Shown here: in pieces, positions 33,432 to 43,600 of the stretch | How positions within the stretch are numbered: the first letter of the stretch is position 1 | How the letters are laid out: each line of letters starts with the position of its first letter | From: Nonomuraea sp. MG754425 | Lineage (GTDB): Bacteria > Actinomycetota > Actinomycetes > Streptosporangiales > Streptosporangiaceae | Direction: 5' to 3' | Length of the DNA stretch: 64,000 bases | Assembly: GCF_021699195.1 (NCBI RefSeq) | Contig: NZ_SSXE01000059.1 | Span: forward strand, 1 to 64,000 | Position numbers and translations under genes: made by a program | The notes under the pieces: generated by a model | The model's input: only the letters and a program-made list of their open reading frames with translations | Told to the model about the DNA's origin: nothing | The model's database searches: none

Positions 33432-33974
33432 ATGACCGGCACCACGAGTGATCGTCCCCGTCCTGCCGCCCGACGCCTCGCCATGGGACTGGCCGGCACG
33501 CTCCTGATCGCGACGGTCGCGGGCTGCGCCGCCGAGGACGATCCGATCAGGGCGCGGGCCGGCGACTGCCTCGAAGCGCGCGGAAAGGGCGGCAAGACCA
33601 GCGAGTTCCACATCGTCGGGTGCGCCGCCCCGCAGGCCGCGTACAAGATGATCAAGAAGGCGGACCGCTGCGACGACATCACCAACGGATACGCGCTGGT
33701 CGGAACCCGCCGGCACCTCACCCGCCTGTGCCTGACGCTGAACGCGAAGGAGGGCGACTGCTTCTACCAGGAGGTCGGCTTCCCCACCGGCAAGGCGTCC
33801 AAGGTGACCTGCGACCCGTCGGCCACCTACCGGATCACCAAGGTGTCGGACGGCACCACCGACGCCTCGGTCTGCGGCGCGGACGTGCCCAACTGGACCA
33901 AGACCCCTGACGTGCTCCCCCGCGCCATCGTCTACCGCCACCCCGCGCGCACCCTCTGCGCCGACCGGCCCTGA
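33432..33974 (+). CDS. Small Cys-rich lipoprotein, LppU-like
   Basis: This 180-residue protein has a signal peptide ending in the lipobox VAGC (Cys about 32) and a mature region with several Cys (GDCLEARG, IVGCAAP, RCDD, LCLTL, GDCFYQEV, TCDPS, VCGAD). It resembles the LppU/SCO3897 family of actinobacterial lipoproteins, whose function is unknown; the AGDCLE and CGAP-like motifs are the basis. It is followed by a strong hairpin and converges on the RHS gene, so it is a separate transcription unit. Confidence 0.75.
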   Translation: MTGTTSDRPRPAARRLAMGLAGTLLIATVAGCAAEDDPIRARAGDCLEARGKGGKTSEFHIVGCAAPQAAYKMIKKADRCDDITNGYALVGTRRHLTRLCLTLNAKEGDCFYQEVGFPTGKASKVTCDPSATYRITKVSDGTTDASVCGADVPNWTKTPDVLPRAIVYRHPARTLCADRP

Positions 33975-33982
33975 CGCCGGAC

Positions 33983-34019
33983 CCGGGGCCCGCGCGCGCC
34001 CCTTCCGCGCGGGCCCCGG
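33983..34019 (+). terminator. Terminator of the lipoprotein gene
   Basis: A perfect 14-bp stem (33983-33996 with 34006-34019) with a 9-base loop lies 8 bp after the lipoprotein stop. Confidence 0.75.
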
Positions 34020-34077
34020 ACCGAACGGCATTCTGCCGGATTGCCGCGCGACCGACCCTGGTGCGCCGCGGTATGGC

Positions 34078-34113
34078 CGGACTGTGCGGGCGGCATGCCG
34101 CCCACACAGTCCG
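34078..34113 (-). terminator. Terminator of the RHS gene
   Basis: A 36-bp near-perfect palindrome with a single mismatched pair (34087 against 34104) and a GCATGC centre lies 24 bp past the RHS stop on the minus strand. Confidence 0.7.
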
Positions 34114-34137
34114 TCGCCCGACGCGGACGTCTGACGG

Positions 34138-37100
34138 TCAGCCTCCGAAGAGCTTGCGCGCCGCCCAGCCGCCCGCGGCGCTGCCGAGCCAGCCGCCGAC
34201 GGCTCCACCGGCCACCGAGCCCACGCTGCCGCACACGGGTGCGCCCGGACCGCACGCCGCTCCGGCCATGCCGCCCAGCTTGGATCCCACGTAGGCGCCG
34301 AATCCCGCCACCAACCCTCGGGTCAGGACCCGGGCCGTCTTGTCCCGCCCGGACAGATCTCCGCGGTCTCTGTCCTGCATGTACTGCGTGAGGCCGCCGT
34401 CGGCCGCCGAGGCCGCGATGCTGGCGCCGCTCACCCACTTTCCGGCGGCCCCGGCCATCTTCGCGAACTTGCCGACGCCACGCCCGCCCTTGGCCGCCTT
34501 CCACGCCAGATTCTTCTTCGGCTCCACCCGGGAACCCGTCGAGAACGACTTTCTCAGGGCCTCCACCTGCTGCTTGGACAGCCCGAGCCCGTCCAGGATC
34601 TTGTTCTCCACCGCGAGACCGCCCAGCCCGACCAGCTTGAGCAGTTCGCCGACCTCGGCGCTGCCGAGCGAGGCGAGGGCCAAGGGGTTGTTCACGTTCG
34701 ACAGGCCCAGCAGGTCTCCCAGGAAGGTGGGGTTCGGCGTGTCATAGGGCTGCACCGGCGGGAACGGCCACGGTGCGGGCCGCATGCTCGATCGGGGGGC
34801 CGGCCCGGCCCGGTAGCGGTAGTTCGGCGACCAGCCACAGGCTCGGGGAACGAGGTAGCACGGCGGCCCGGACGGCCCGACGACCTTGTAGCCGTTCTTG
34901 GTGGGGACGCGGATGACTCCGTCGCCGTTGGAGCATTCCATGTCCCCGTTGATCCTCCGGCACAGCTTGCCGTCGGGGTCGGAGTTGGTGACCGGGCTGC
35001 CGTTGGCGTAGGTGTAGCCGTTCATCTGCTGCGGGTCGGCCAGGTCCAGGACCGGGTCGACGGAGACGAACCTGCCGGTGTCCGGGTCGTATTCGCGCAC
35101 TCCGAGCTGGACGAGCCCGGCAGGGTCCTTCGTGCCGCCGACGAAGCCCTTCTCCCCCGGCCAGACGACCGGAGCGCCCCGCTCGGCGCCGAAGGGAGTC
35201 AGCCTGCGGGCCCGGCTCTGCTGCGTCTCGGCGTCGATGGCGATCTGGGCGGTGCCCTGGTGGTCCTCCGTCAGATAGGTGAGGCCGGTCGCGGAGCGCA
35301 GCGCGACGGTCCGGCCGGCGTGGGCGTAGTAGCGGGTGGCGGTCGTCGTCCCGGCGCTCAGGCGCACCTCGGTGCCCGGCAGGTAGAGGGTGGCCCCGGT
35401 CGCGTCCTTTCTGATCAGGCGGTTCCCGTCGGCGTCATGGACGAACTCGGCCGCCGCGCCGCTCTCGGCGATCTTCGAGAGCTGGCCCTGGGCGTCCCAG
35501 TCGAAGGTCCGGCTCGTGCCGCCGGCATCGTGCGTGACGGTGTTGCCGGTGGCGTCGTAGGCGTAGGTGTCGGTACGGCTGCCGGCTCCGCCGCTCTGGA
35601 CGACCTTGGTCAGCCGGTTGCCCTGGCCCGCGGGGCTGTAGGTGTAGGTCCGGACGGTGTCGGCCTGCCCGGCGACGCCGTGGCGCGTCTCGGAGACGCG
35701 GTTGCCCGCGGTGTCGTAGGCGAAGCTCTGCCGGTAGGGGGCGGGGCCGCCGGCCACCGTGGCCGGCGGAGTCTCGTCGCAGGTGGCGGTGCTCTGGGTC
35801 CACGCCTCGGTGAGCCGGCGCAGCGCGTCGTCGGAGAAGCACTGGGTGTCCACCCCGTCGCGCGAGGCGTCGGCGATGGAGCGGATGTTCCCGGCGTCGT
35901 CGTAGCGGTAGGTGACGTCCCGATCGCTGCCGTCGACGTTCTCCCGCAGCGTACGGGTGGTCGCGAGCCGCTGGGTGGCCCACTCGTGGGTGAAGGTCTG
36001 CCAGGCGCGCTTGCCCGTGACCGCGCCGAACTCGAGCATCATGAGCTTGCCGGTGGGCGTGTAGTCGGTGGCGCCCACATAGGTGCCGAGGTTGCCGGTC
36101 AGGCGGACCGGCCGCAGGAAGTCGTCGTAGGTGTGGACGAGGTTCTCCGCCGCCAGGCCGCCGGCCGCGGGCAGTCCCTCCCCCTGGACGGTGCCGTCCA
36201 GGTTGTAGGAGGTGGAGAAGACGTAGGTGCCCGCCAGAGCGCCCTGGGCCGAGGGGATCGTGACGGCGGTCACGTCGGCGCGGCCGATTTGGTCGTAGTG
36301 GCGGATCTGGCTGGTGTAGTCCGCGCCCGCGTGGTGGCGGGTGGCGGTGGCGAGCTTGCCCTTGCCGAAGGGCGCGGTGTCGTAGGTGAACGAGGTGAGC
36401 GCGGCGCCGGTGGCCGAACCCTCGCGCGTGCCGGTCTTGCGGCCGAGCCCGTCGTAGCCGGTGACGGTCTTCCTGCCGCGGGCGTCCGTGACCGAGATCT
36501 CCCTGTCGAGGTCGTCGTAGGTGTACGAGGTCGGGCCCTTGTCCGGATCGATCGTCTTGGTCTTGCGCCCGCGCAGGTCGTACGTGTTGGTCCAGGTGTT
36601 GCCCGAGGGGTCGGTCACGGAGGCCGGGTCGCCGGTCGGGGTGTAGGTGTAGCGGGTGGCGTCGTACTGCCCGGCGGCCTTGTACTGGCGGCGCTCGATC
36701 ACCTGGTCGCGCGCATCGGTGAACTCCGCGGTGGGGATGCCGCCCTGCGGCGGCGTGACGGAGGTGCGGTTGCCGCCGCCGTAGCTGTAGGTGGTACGCC
36801 ACTTCTCCTGTTCCGGCTGGGAACCGTTGCCGGCCATCAGCCGTTCGAGGGTCTTCCGGCCCAGTCCGTCGTACTCGGTCCGGGTCTGGGACTCGATGTC
36901 GCCGGGGGTGAGGACGCCGAACAGCGCCGGCTCGGGGGCTCCCGACGCGGGGTAGGCGTCGTTGGTCCTGACGACGAGGCCGCGGTCGTCGTAGACGGTG
37001 TCGGTGATCAGCCGCCCGGTGGGGCCCGGCTTCTGGGTCTGCCGGGTGCGCAGCCAGCCGTCGAGCAGTTCGACCCCGGCGATCCGCCGGCCGCCGGTGG

Positions 37101-40100
37101 CGGTGAGCGTCGTGGTGGTGATCGCGACGATCTGCTGGTCGGCGACCCGGTAGTCGAACTCGTAGTTGGGGTGAAGGTCGCCGCCCTTGGCGCGGTTCGG
37201 CAACCACACCTGGCGTAACCGGCCCAGCCCGTCGTAGACCAGGTCGGTACGCAGCCCGTTGGCGTCGATCTCCGCGATCGACTGCCCCCAGGCGGGTTCG
37301 AGCTCCTCGACGGTGACCAGCGCCGTGGTGGCGTCGCCCGGCCGGGCGGGCGGGCCGGTGGTCGTCACCTTCGTGGCCAGGCCGCGTGTGTCGGCGTAGG
37401 CGGTGGTGCTGACCTGCCCGAGCGCGTTCGTCGCCGTGACGGCGCGGCCGTAGACGTCGTAGCTCACCTGCTTCTCGGTGACGTACGTGGCCGTCGTCCC
37501 GTCGTGGGAGGCGATCTCCTCGACCTTGGTGGGGTCGCCCCGGCTCGGCGCGGCGGCGAGAGCGCCGTTGTCGTAGTACGTCCGGATGTCGGCGATGACC
37601 TGCGTGGCGCGGTCGGCGCTCGCCGTGCAGGCGACCGCGACGGTCTCCACCCGCGCGGTCAGCGACACCAGGTGCGCGGCGGCGTTGTCGGCGTAGGTGG
37701 TGCGGGTGCACCGGTCGTCGGCGGGGGTGGTGACGTCGCCGAGGTCGTTGACGCGGGTCACCCGGCCGATGCCGGGTCCGGATCCCTCATGCTCGGTCTC
37801 CGTCCTGGTCTCGGTCCAGCCGCCGCCGTCGGCGGCCGTCCACGTGCGTTCGGTGGCGGGGGCGACGATCTCGGCCGTGGTGGTGCCCCACGATCGGGTG
37901 CGGGTCGCGGTCCTGACCCGCCACGGGGTGTGCACGGTCTTGGCGTGCACCGTGCCGCCCTGACCGGTGTACTCGACGGTCTTCAGCTCGAAGCCCGACA
38001 GCGCGTCGTGGTCGGTGTACGTGCCGCCCTCGCCGTCGGGCACCGTCACCGACTTGGTGCCGCCGTCCCTGTTCTTGCGGTCGCCGTCCATGCCGCGCAG
38101 GTAGAAGGTGTCGGACTGGGCCGCCGTGCCGGTCAGGGTGCGGACCTGACCGTAGCCGCGCCACTGGGACCAGGTCTTGTGCTTCTCCTTGGTCAGGCCG
38201 TCGTCGTCGTCGAAGTGCCAGGCCGCGCCGCCGAGGTACTCGTACCCGGTTCTCATGTCGGGCGCGAGGCCGGTGCGGTCGATCCTGGTCACCGAGGTCA
38301 CCACGTACTTGTGGAACCAGTCGGTGATCTCGTCCTCGTGACCCGGTGGTTTCCAGATGACGGGGAAGCAGCGCCGGGTGTTGGTCTCGGGGGTCGGCAG
38401 GTTCGACAGCGAGCAGTCACCGTCCGCGTAGGCGATGTCGAGTTGCCCGCCGGACTCGTCGTAGATCGCGCCGAGGCGGTAGCGGATGTAGGCCAGGATG
38501 TCGTCGCCGGTCCGGTCGAGCCGGTTGGGCAGTTGCACGTGGGTGAAGGAGACCTTCGGCAGCGTCACCGCCGTGCCGCCGACGTGCCCCGTGTGCTGGA
38601 TCTGGGTCAGCAGCAGGTCCCGCTCCACGTCGGCCAGCCCCCAGGTGTGCCCGAGCGACCAGGAGTCCACGTCCCGGTAGCCGCTGCCGTCGGCCTTGAT
38701 GACCTGGGTGGTCACCTTCGTCAGGCGCTTGCGCGACCAGAAGGTGGGACTGACCGCGCCGTGGGTGTCCTTGCACTCCTGCCCGGCGTCACAGTGCAGG
38801 TCCCAGGGCACGTCCCACCAGTACTGCGGCTTGTCGCCGATCTTGTCGGGGTCGCAGGCGAACGACGCGTCCGGCAGGCACCGCTCGGACGTGCCGAACA
38901 GCACCCGCGCGGGGGCGGCGGCGAACAGGCTGTCCTTGCGCAGCCCGTAGGAGATCGACTTGAGGTAGCCGCCGCGCGTGTAGGGGGTCTCGTCGCCGAT
39001 CTCGAGGTTGCGGCCGTAGTGGTTGGTCTCCTTGCCGTAGGTGTAGGTCATGGCGTTGCCGTCGGGGCCGACGACGTAGTCCAGGTTCCACCGATGGGCC
39101 TGCTGGCACCAGGAGGCGGAGAACCCGCTGGACTTGTGGCATGGTTCGCCGGAGTCGTCGCCGAAGACCGGCGCCGTCCACGCCGAGTCGCTCTCCGGCT
39201 TGCCGGACGTCCAGCCGGGCAGGCGGTTGAGCCCGAAGAAGTACTGGACGCCGTCCACCGTGGTGGCCTTCCAGTGCTCGCCGTCGTCGTCGCCGTTGGT
39301 CGCGCCGGTGAGCTTCTCGAAGACCGTGCCGTCGTCGAACTTGGTCCGCCAGGTGCCGTCTGCGGCCTTGATCAGCTCGCCGCCCTTGCCGTTCCACGTG
39401 ACCGTCGCGTTGTCGTAGCCCCAGCACTGGTCACCCGGATAGTTGCCGAACTCGTCCTTGGCGACGCCGTCGTCCTCGCACGACTTGTAGCGGCGCTCGA
39501 TGTACCCGGGCCACAGGTCGAACCCCTCGCCGACCCAGGACGGCTGCGCGTTGGTGTTGCCCGTGCGCCCGTCCACGCTGCCGGAGGAGTACGTGACGGC
39601 CACCTCGGGCTGCAACTCGCCGGGCACGGGCGGCACCCGCATCGGGTACGACCAGGTGAACTCGCCGGAGTTGCCCCCCATCTCCCACGTGGCGGAGGCG
39701 GACAACGACGTCGCGCGGTAGTCCCCCTGGGAGCCCGACTCCCCGGCGGCGGCCACCAGCAGCGTGCCGGCGGGCTCGGCGGTCACCTCCGCGGTCAGCG
39801 TGCCCGCCGCCGCGTCGTTGCGCGCGGGCAGGGGCGCCGCCTTCGCGCACTGCGGCAGTCCGGGGCTGGTCAGCGCGCACGCGGGCAGCCGCCACAGGCG
39901 CAGCCGGGAGCCGTACGAGCCGCCGTAGGACTGCGCGAACCTCCCGTAGTCCAGGCGGACGCCGACCCTGCCGGTGGTGTCGCCGTCGCCGGAGGCCACG
40001 GTGAAGGCGATGCCGTCGGTTCCGGCGCGGCGTCCGGCCGCCTGGTCGAGCAGCCGGACGCGGATCCGTCCGGCGCGGGCCCCGGCGTCGGCGGGCGGCA

Positions 40101-40476
40101 GCAGCGAGATCGGCAGCGCCCCGGCCCGGATGGCGCCCCGCCCGGGTACGTCGGCCTCCGCGACGCCGGCCGCCGGCCGGTCGACCAGCGTGGGCGGCGC
40201 CGTCCCGCCCGCGGGCTGGGTTCGACGCGGTCGGACCGGGAGGGCGCGGCCCTCGATCGTCCGTTCGGGATTGTCCAGCTTCGGGCGGCCGGGTCCCGCG
40301 GCCACGGCGGGCGCGGCCGGTGACAGCGCGACCATGAGCGCCGCCGTCAGGGCGGCGGCCGTCCCCGCGGCGAGCGTCCGTAACAGGCGGCGTGCGCGTC
40401 TCGGACGGCCGCTCCGCACCGCACCCTTCATCCCGCCGCGCAGGTCAGCGCGCCAGGGGTCCATGCTCGTCCTCAT
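34138..40476 (-). CDS. Giant secreted RHS/YD-repeat protein with C-terminal tip
   Basis: This protein of about 2112 residues has an Arg-rich N-terminus followed by a long hydrophobic signal, AGTAAALTAALMVALSPAA. A SpvB/TcaC-like start follows (VPGELQPEVAVTYSSGSVDG). About a dozen YD repeats come next (YDGLGR, YDDAGN, YDTAGN, YDATGN, HDADGN). The RHS core ends with REYDPDTGRFVSVDP and NGYTYANGSPVTNSDPDG. The variable C-terminal tip of about 285 residues has a Pro-rich linker and helical regions. It ends in two GxxxG-rich stretches separated by CGPGAPVC, which resemble glycine-zipper membrane segments. RHS proteins carry polymorphic toxins in a cocoon-like shell; toxicity here is inferred. The start is uncertain: 40476 overlaps the leader ORF stop (ATGA), and 40464 has GAGG upstream. 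No immunity gene is evident. Confidence 0.88.
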   Translation of the reverse strand: MRTSMDPWRADLRGGMKGAVRSGRPRRARRLLRTLAAGTAAALTAALMVALSPAAPAVAAGPGRPKLDNPERTIEGRALPVRPRRTQPAGGTAPPTLVDRPAAGVAEADVPGRGAIRAGALPISLLPPADAGARAGRIRVRLLDQAAGRRAGTDGIAFTVASGDGDTTGRVGVRLDYGRFAQSYGGSYGSRLRLWRLPACALTSPGLPQCAKAAPLPARNDAAAGTLTAEVTAEPAGTLLVAAAGESGSQGDYRATSLSASATWEMGGNSGEFTWSYPMRVPPVPGELQPEVAVTYSSGSVDGRTGNTNAQPSWVGEGFDLWPGYIERRYKSCEDDGVAKDEFGNYPGDQCWGYDNATVTWNGKGGELIKAADGTWRTKFDDGTVFEKLTGATNGDDDGEHWKATTVDGVQYFFGLNRLPGWTSGKPESDSAWTAPVFGDDSGEPCHKSSGFSASWCQQAHRWNLDYVVGPDGNAMTYTYGKETNHYGRNLEIGDETPYTRGGYLKSISYGLRKDSLFAAAPARVLFGTSERCLPDASFACDPDKIGDKPQYWWDVPWDLHCDAGQECKDTHGAVSPTFWSRKRLTKVTTQVIKADGSGYRDVDSWSLGHTWGLADVERDLLLTQIQHTGHVGGTAVTLPKVSFTHVQLPNRLDRTGDDILAYIRYRLGAIYDESGGQLDIAYADGDCSLSNLPTPETNTRRCFPVIWKPPGHEDEITDWFHKYVVTSVTRIDRTGLAPDMRTGYEYLGGAAWHFDDDDGLTKEKHKTWSQWRGYGQVRTLTGTAAQSDTFYLRGMDGDRKNRDGGTKSVTVPDGEGGTYTDHDALSGFELKTVEYTGQGGTVHAKTVHTPWRVRTATRTRSWGTTTAEIVAPATERTWTAADGGGWTETRTETEHEGSGPGIGRVTRVNDLGDVTTPADDRCTRTTYADNAAAHLVSLTARVETVAVACTASADRATQVIADIRTYYDNGALAAAPSRGDPTKVEEIASHDGTTATYVTEKQVSYDVYGRAVTATNALGQVSTTAYADTRGLATKVTTTGPPARPGDATTALVTVEELEPAWGQSIAEIDANGLRTDLVYDGLGRLRQVWLPNRAKGGDLHPNYEFDYRVADQQIVAITTTTLTATGGRRIAGVELLDGWLRTRQTQKPGPTGRLITDTVYDDRGLVVRTNDAYPASGAPEPALFGVLTPGDIESQTRTEYDGLGRKTLERLMAGNGSQPEQEKWRTTYSYGGGNRTSVTPPQGGIPTAEFTDARDQVIERRQYKAAGQYDATRYTYTPTGDPASVTDPSGNTWTNTYDLRGRKTKTIDPDKGPTSYTYDDLDREISVTDARGRKTVTGYDGLGRKTGTREGSATGAALTSFTYDTAPFGKGKLATATRHHAGADYTSQIRHYDQIGRADVTAVTIPSAQGALAGTYVFSTSYNLDGTVQGEGLPAAGGLAAENLVHTYDDFLRPVRLTGNLGTYVGATDYTPTGKLMMLEFGAVTGKRAWQTFTHEWATQRLATTRTLRENVDGSDRDVTYRYDDAGNIRSIADASRDGVDTQCFSDDALRRLTEAWTQSTATCDETPPATVAGGPAPYRQSFAYDTAGNRVSETRHGVAGQADTVRTYTYSPAGQGNRLTKVVQSGGAGSRTDTYAYDATGNTVTHDAGGTSRTFDWDAQGQLSKIAESGAAAEFVHDADGNRLIRKDATGATLYLPGTEVRLSAGTTTATRYYAHAGRTVALRSATGLTYLTEDHQGTAQIAIDAETQQSRARRLTPFGAERGAPVVWPGEKGFVGGTKDPAGLVQLGVREYDPDTGRFVSVDPVLDLADPQQMNGYTYANGSPVTNSDPDGKLCRRINGDMECSNGDGVIRVPTKNGYKVVGPSGPPCYLVPRACGWSPNYRYRAGPAPRSSMRPAPWPFPPVQPYDTPNPTFLGDLLGLSNVNNPLALASLGSAEVGELLKLVGLGGLAVENKILDGLGLSKQQVEALRKSFSTGSRVEPKKNLAWKAAKGGRGVGKFAKMAGAAGKWVSGASIAASAADGGLTQYMQDRDRGDLSGRDKTARVLTRGLVAGFGAYVGSKLGGMAGAACGPGAPVCGSVGSVAGGAVGGWLGSAAGGWAARKLFGG

Positions 40477-40532
40477 CCGGGGCACCCCCGCGTGACAGCG
40501 CGCGGGGGCGCGAGCTGAGAGTTCACCTTCAT
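40473..40532 (-). CDS. 19-codon leader ORF upstream of the RHS gene
   Basis: An ATG at 40530-40532 with an ideal GGAGGT ribosome-binding site opens MKVNSQLAPPRAVTRGCPG, and its TGA overlaps the RHS ATG at 40476 as ATGA. No such ribosome-binding site precedes the 40476 ATG, so RHS translation may depend on this leader. A GC hairpin (40485-40508) lies inside it. It could be an attenuator-like leader or chance. Confidence 0.45.
   Translation of the reverse strand: MKVNSQLAPPRAVTRGCPG
40485..40508 (-). promoter_or_regulatory. GC hairpin inside the RHS leader
   Basis: CCCCCGCG (40485-40492) pairs with 40501-40508 across an 8-base loop, just before the RHS start and within the leader ORF. Its place suggests an influence on translation or attenuation. 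Confidence 0.4.
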
Positions 40533-40571
40533 CACGACCTCCACAAGCCGGGCAGCCGACAGGCGTGACCG

Positions 40572-40594
40572 CCGCGCCCCCTGGCGGGGCGCGG
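40572..40594 (-). terminator. Hairpin after the LamG gene
   Basis: CCGCGCCCC (40572-40580) pairs perfectly with 40586-40594 across a 5-base loop, 16 bp past the LamG stop and upstream of the RHS leader. It may partly separate the two transcripts. Confidence 0.5.
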
Positions 40595-40609
40595 GCGGCC
40601 GATGGGCGA

Positions 40610-43600
40610 TCAGGGGCCGGCGGCGGTGTCCAGTTCTCCGCCGGCGGCCAGCATCTGGACCTGCTCCTGGGTGAGCGCGCCCTGGTAGGCCCACACGTCG
40701 TCGATGGCGTCGGGCCAGAACTCGCCGCCGAACCTGCTGCGGCCGACCTGCAGCCCGCCGTTGACGGCGTTGAACCCGAACACCTGGTCCTCCTGGGAGA
40801 CGCCGAGCGAGGTCTCCTCGAGCTGGCCGTTGACGTACAGGCTCATCCGGTCGCGCAGCGCGTCGTAGACGACCGCGACGTGGTCCCAGTCCCACTCGGT
40901 GAACGCCGAGTGCCCGGCCTGCCGCAGTTCGGCCGCCGCGGTGGAGTCGGCGTTGCGCATCCGCACCTGCCAGCCCCCCGCGTCGGGGTCGGCCGGGTCG
41001 GGCACGTAGCGCAGGGCGAGCGCGTCGGCGTTCGCCCCCGCCTGCGAGAACACGGTCCTGGCGCTCTGCGGGCGGCCCATGTTGCGTACCCAGCCGGCCA
41101 CGGTGAAGCTGTCGTCGGCCCGCACCGGCGGGGCGGCCGTCTCGGCGTAGGCCGTGGTGCCGTTGAGCAGCAGCCCCGCGCTGGAGACGTACCGGAAGCC
41201 CGCGGCCGGGTCGATGACGGCGCCACCCACGAGGGTGAGGTTCTGGGCGCCGCCGGGCTCGCCCGCGCCGTCGGTGTTGAGCTTCCAGCGTCCCTTGACC
41301 ACCGGATGCTGGGTGACGAGTTCCTCCGCCTCGACCGCGCCCACCGACCGGTCGTAGACGCGCACGTCGTCGATCAGGCCGGGCCACTGGTCCACGTAGG
41401 CGCCCAGCCACTTGCTGCGGCCGATCTGCAGGCCGCCGCCGGCGTGCCACACCGCGTCCACCGGGCCGCTGTCGGTGCCCTGCTCGCCGTTGACGTAGAT
41501 CCGCAGCTTGCGGGTGACCGCGTCGTAGACGCCGACCAGGTGCGTCCAGGAGTTCGCGACCGGGGTCGCCTTGGAGACCGCCTGGTACCAGCCGCTCTCG
41601 TCGGTGTCGGTCCTGGACTTGGCGAACACCCACTTCTTGATGGCGCCCTCGTACTTGAGGTAGAAGCCGCTCTTGCGCAGGCCGTCCTGGGCGATGACCG
41701 AGTAGTGCCGGTCGAGTTGGCCCGTCTCCAGCCGGACCCACGCCGAGACCGCGAAGCTCCTGGCGGTGTCCACGACGGGACCGGCCGTGGCGGCGTGGCC
41801 GGTGGCCCCGTCCAGCCGCAGGGCCGTGCCGTCCTGCCCGGCCTGCCCGAGCGTCGCGCCGCCCGACAGCGCGGCCTGGACGGCGGTGGCGGAGCCGTGC
41901 ACGCGGCCCGCTCCGGCCTCCTCGTCCATCGGCCAGTACGCGACCGCCCCCGACGCCTCGCCGCCCGTCGCGAGCTGCCGGGCCTCCTGCTCCGACAGCG
42001 CCCGCTGGAACAACCGGACCTCGTCGATGCCGCCCGGCCACTGGTTGACCTGGGCGTCGTTGTACTTGCTGCGGCCGATCTGCAGGGCGCCGGCGGCCTG
42101 CCACGCGCTCACCCCGCTCACCGTCCCGGCGAGCCGGCCGTTCACGTAGAGGCTTAGCTGACCGGCGGGCTGGTCGTAGACGCCGGTGAGGTGGGTCCAC
42201 GCGTCCAGCGGCAGGGGGTCGCCGCCTCTGGCGGAATGCCAGAGGCCGCCGCCGTCCCCGGCCGTGTCGGTGCTCGGCATCTTGAACTCCGGCTGCCCGG
42301 ACGGGTTGGCGCCGAGCTGGAATCCGCTCTGGTGCGCGCCGTCCTGTGCCAGCGCGTTGACCATCCCCAGAGCCGACGGTCTGACCCAGGCGGAGACGGT
42401 GAAGCTCTCCCCGGTGCGCAGCACCGGCAGATTCGTCTCGGCGTACCCGCTGGTCCCGTCGAGAGTGAGCGCCGTGCCCACCTGGCCCGCGCCGCCCAGC
42501 GCCGCACCGCCGCGCACGTGGGCGGCCGTGCCGGGGCTCTGGGCGGTCACGAGCGTCGCGCCCGCGGCCTCGTTCAGCGTGAAGCGGGCCGCCGCGTCCG
42601 CGCCCGCCCTGGCCCAGAACTCGTAGGTGGTCGGTGCGCTGTTCTGGCCGGCCTGGGTGAACGCCTGGACGGTCAGCAGGTTGGGGCCGGAACGGCCGGG
42701 CGCCACCGCGACCTGGCGGGCGGCGCCGCCGGTGGTGGCGACGGTGGTGAGCTCGGCGCCGTTCAGCCGCAGCTCGTAGCGGGCCGCCGCGTTGGCCGGG
42801 TCGCTGACGGTGAAGGTGCCCGCGTCGCCGACGCCGCCGTGCCAGCTCTGGTCGTTCGGGTACTCGGAGGAGGACACCGCGGGCGCGGCCGGCACCGACG
42901 GGTCGTAGAAGAAGTAGCAGCCGGTCTGCGCGCCGTCGTAGCTCCACGGACCCCACTGCACGCCGTCCCAGGCCCTTACGCCCCATCCGATGAGCTTCTG
43001 CTTCGGGATGGAGGACGGCAGCTTTATCTGGTGCCTGCTGCCCGAGGTCAGCGCGGGCGTCAGCGCCGAGGTCCACTTGGCGCCCCAGTCCGATCCGTCG
43101 GCCTTGTCGGCCCAGTGCAGGGTGAACTGGCCCTGCACCTTCTTGGCGTCCTCGGTGTCCGGGTCCCACAGGTAGGCGTACAGGGTGGACAGGTCGTTGA
43201 CCCACTGAGCCTCCGCCCCGGTCACGCACTTGGTGCCGGGGCTGGCGAACATCGACCCGGTGTTGGGCTGGTACGGCGGCCGGTTGTACTGGATGCGCAG
43301 GTAGGCGTCGTCGGCGAACCGCTTCCACCAGGCCATCGAACTCTCGCTGTACGCCTTCAGTCCGAAGGTGATGGTCGAGTACCCCTTGTCCACCGCGCTC
43401 TGCACGTGGGCGCGCAGCTTGGCCCCGCCGAACTCGACCGGCGCCCGGGAGCAGTAGGCCACGTCGCGTGAGGTGAGATGCTCCAGCCAGGCGTCCTTGG
43501 TGTTGTTCCAGGTCGCCCCCGAGCTCAGCGAGCCGGCCCGCCAGAGCTGCACCGAGGTGGCGTTGTCACAGTCGTAGGCCGCGGTCTCGTAGGCCACGAA

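Noticed and set aside
33432..33974. Lipoprotein as immunity protein for the RHS tip
   Set aside because: It is convergent with the RHS gene, has its own promoter-like box and is separated from it by two terminator hairpins. It also resembles LppU-type lipoproteins, not immunity proteins.
37504..40323. Plus-strand open frame of more than 900 codons opposite the RHS gene
   Set aside because: Antisense shadow. The RHS repeats are unmistakable on the minus strand.
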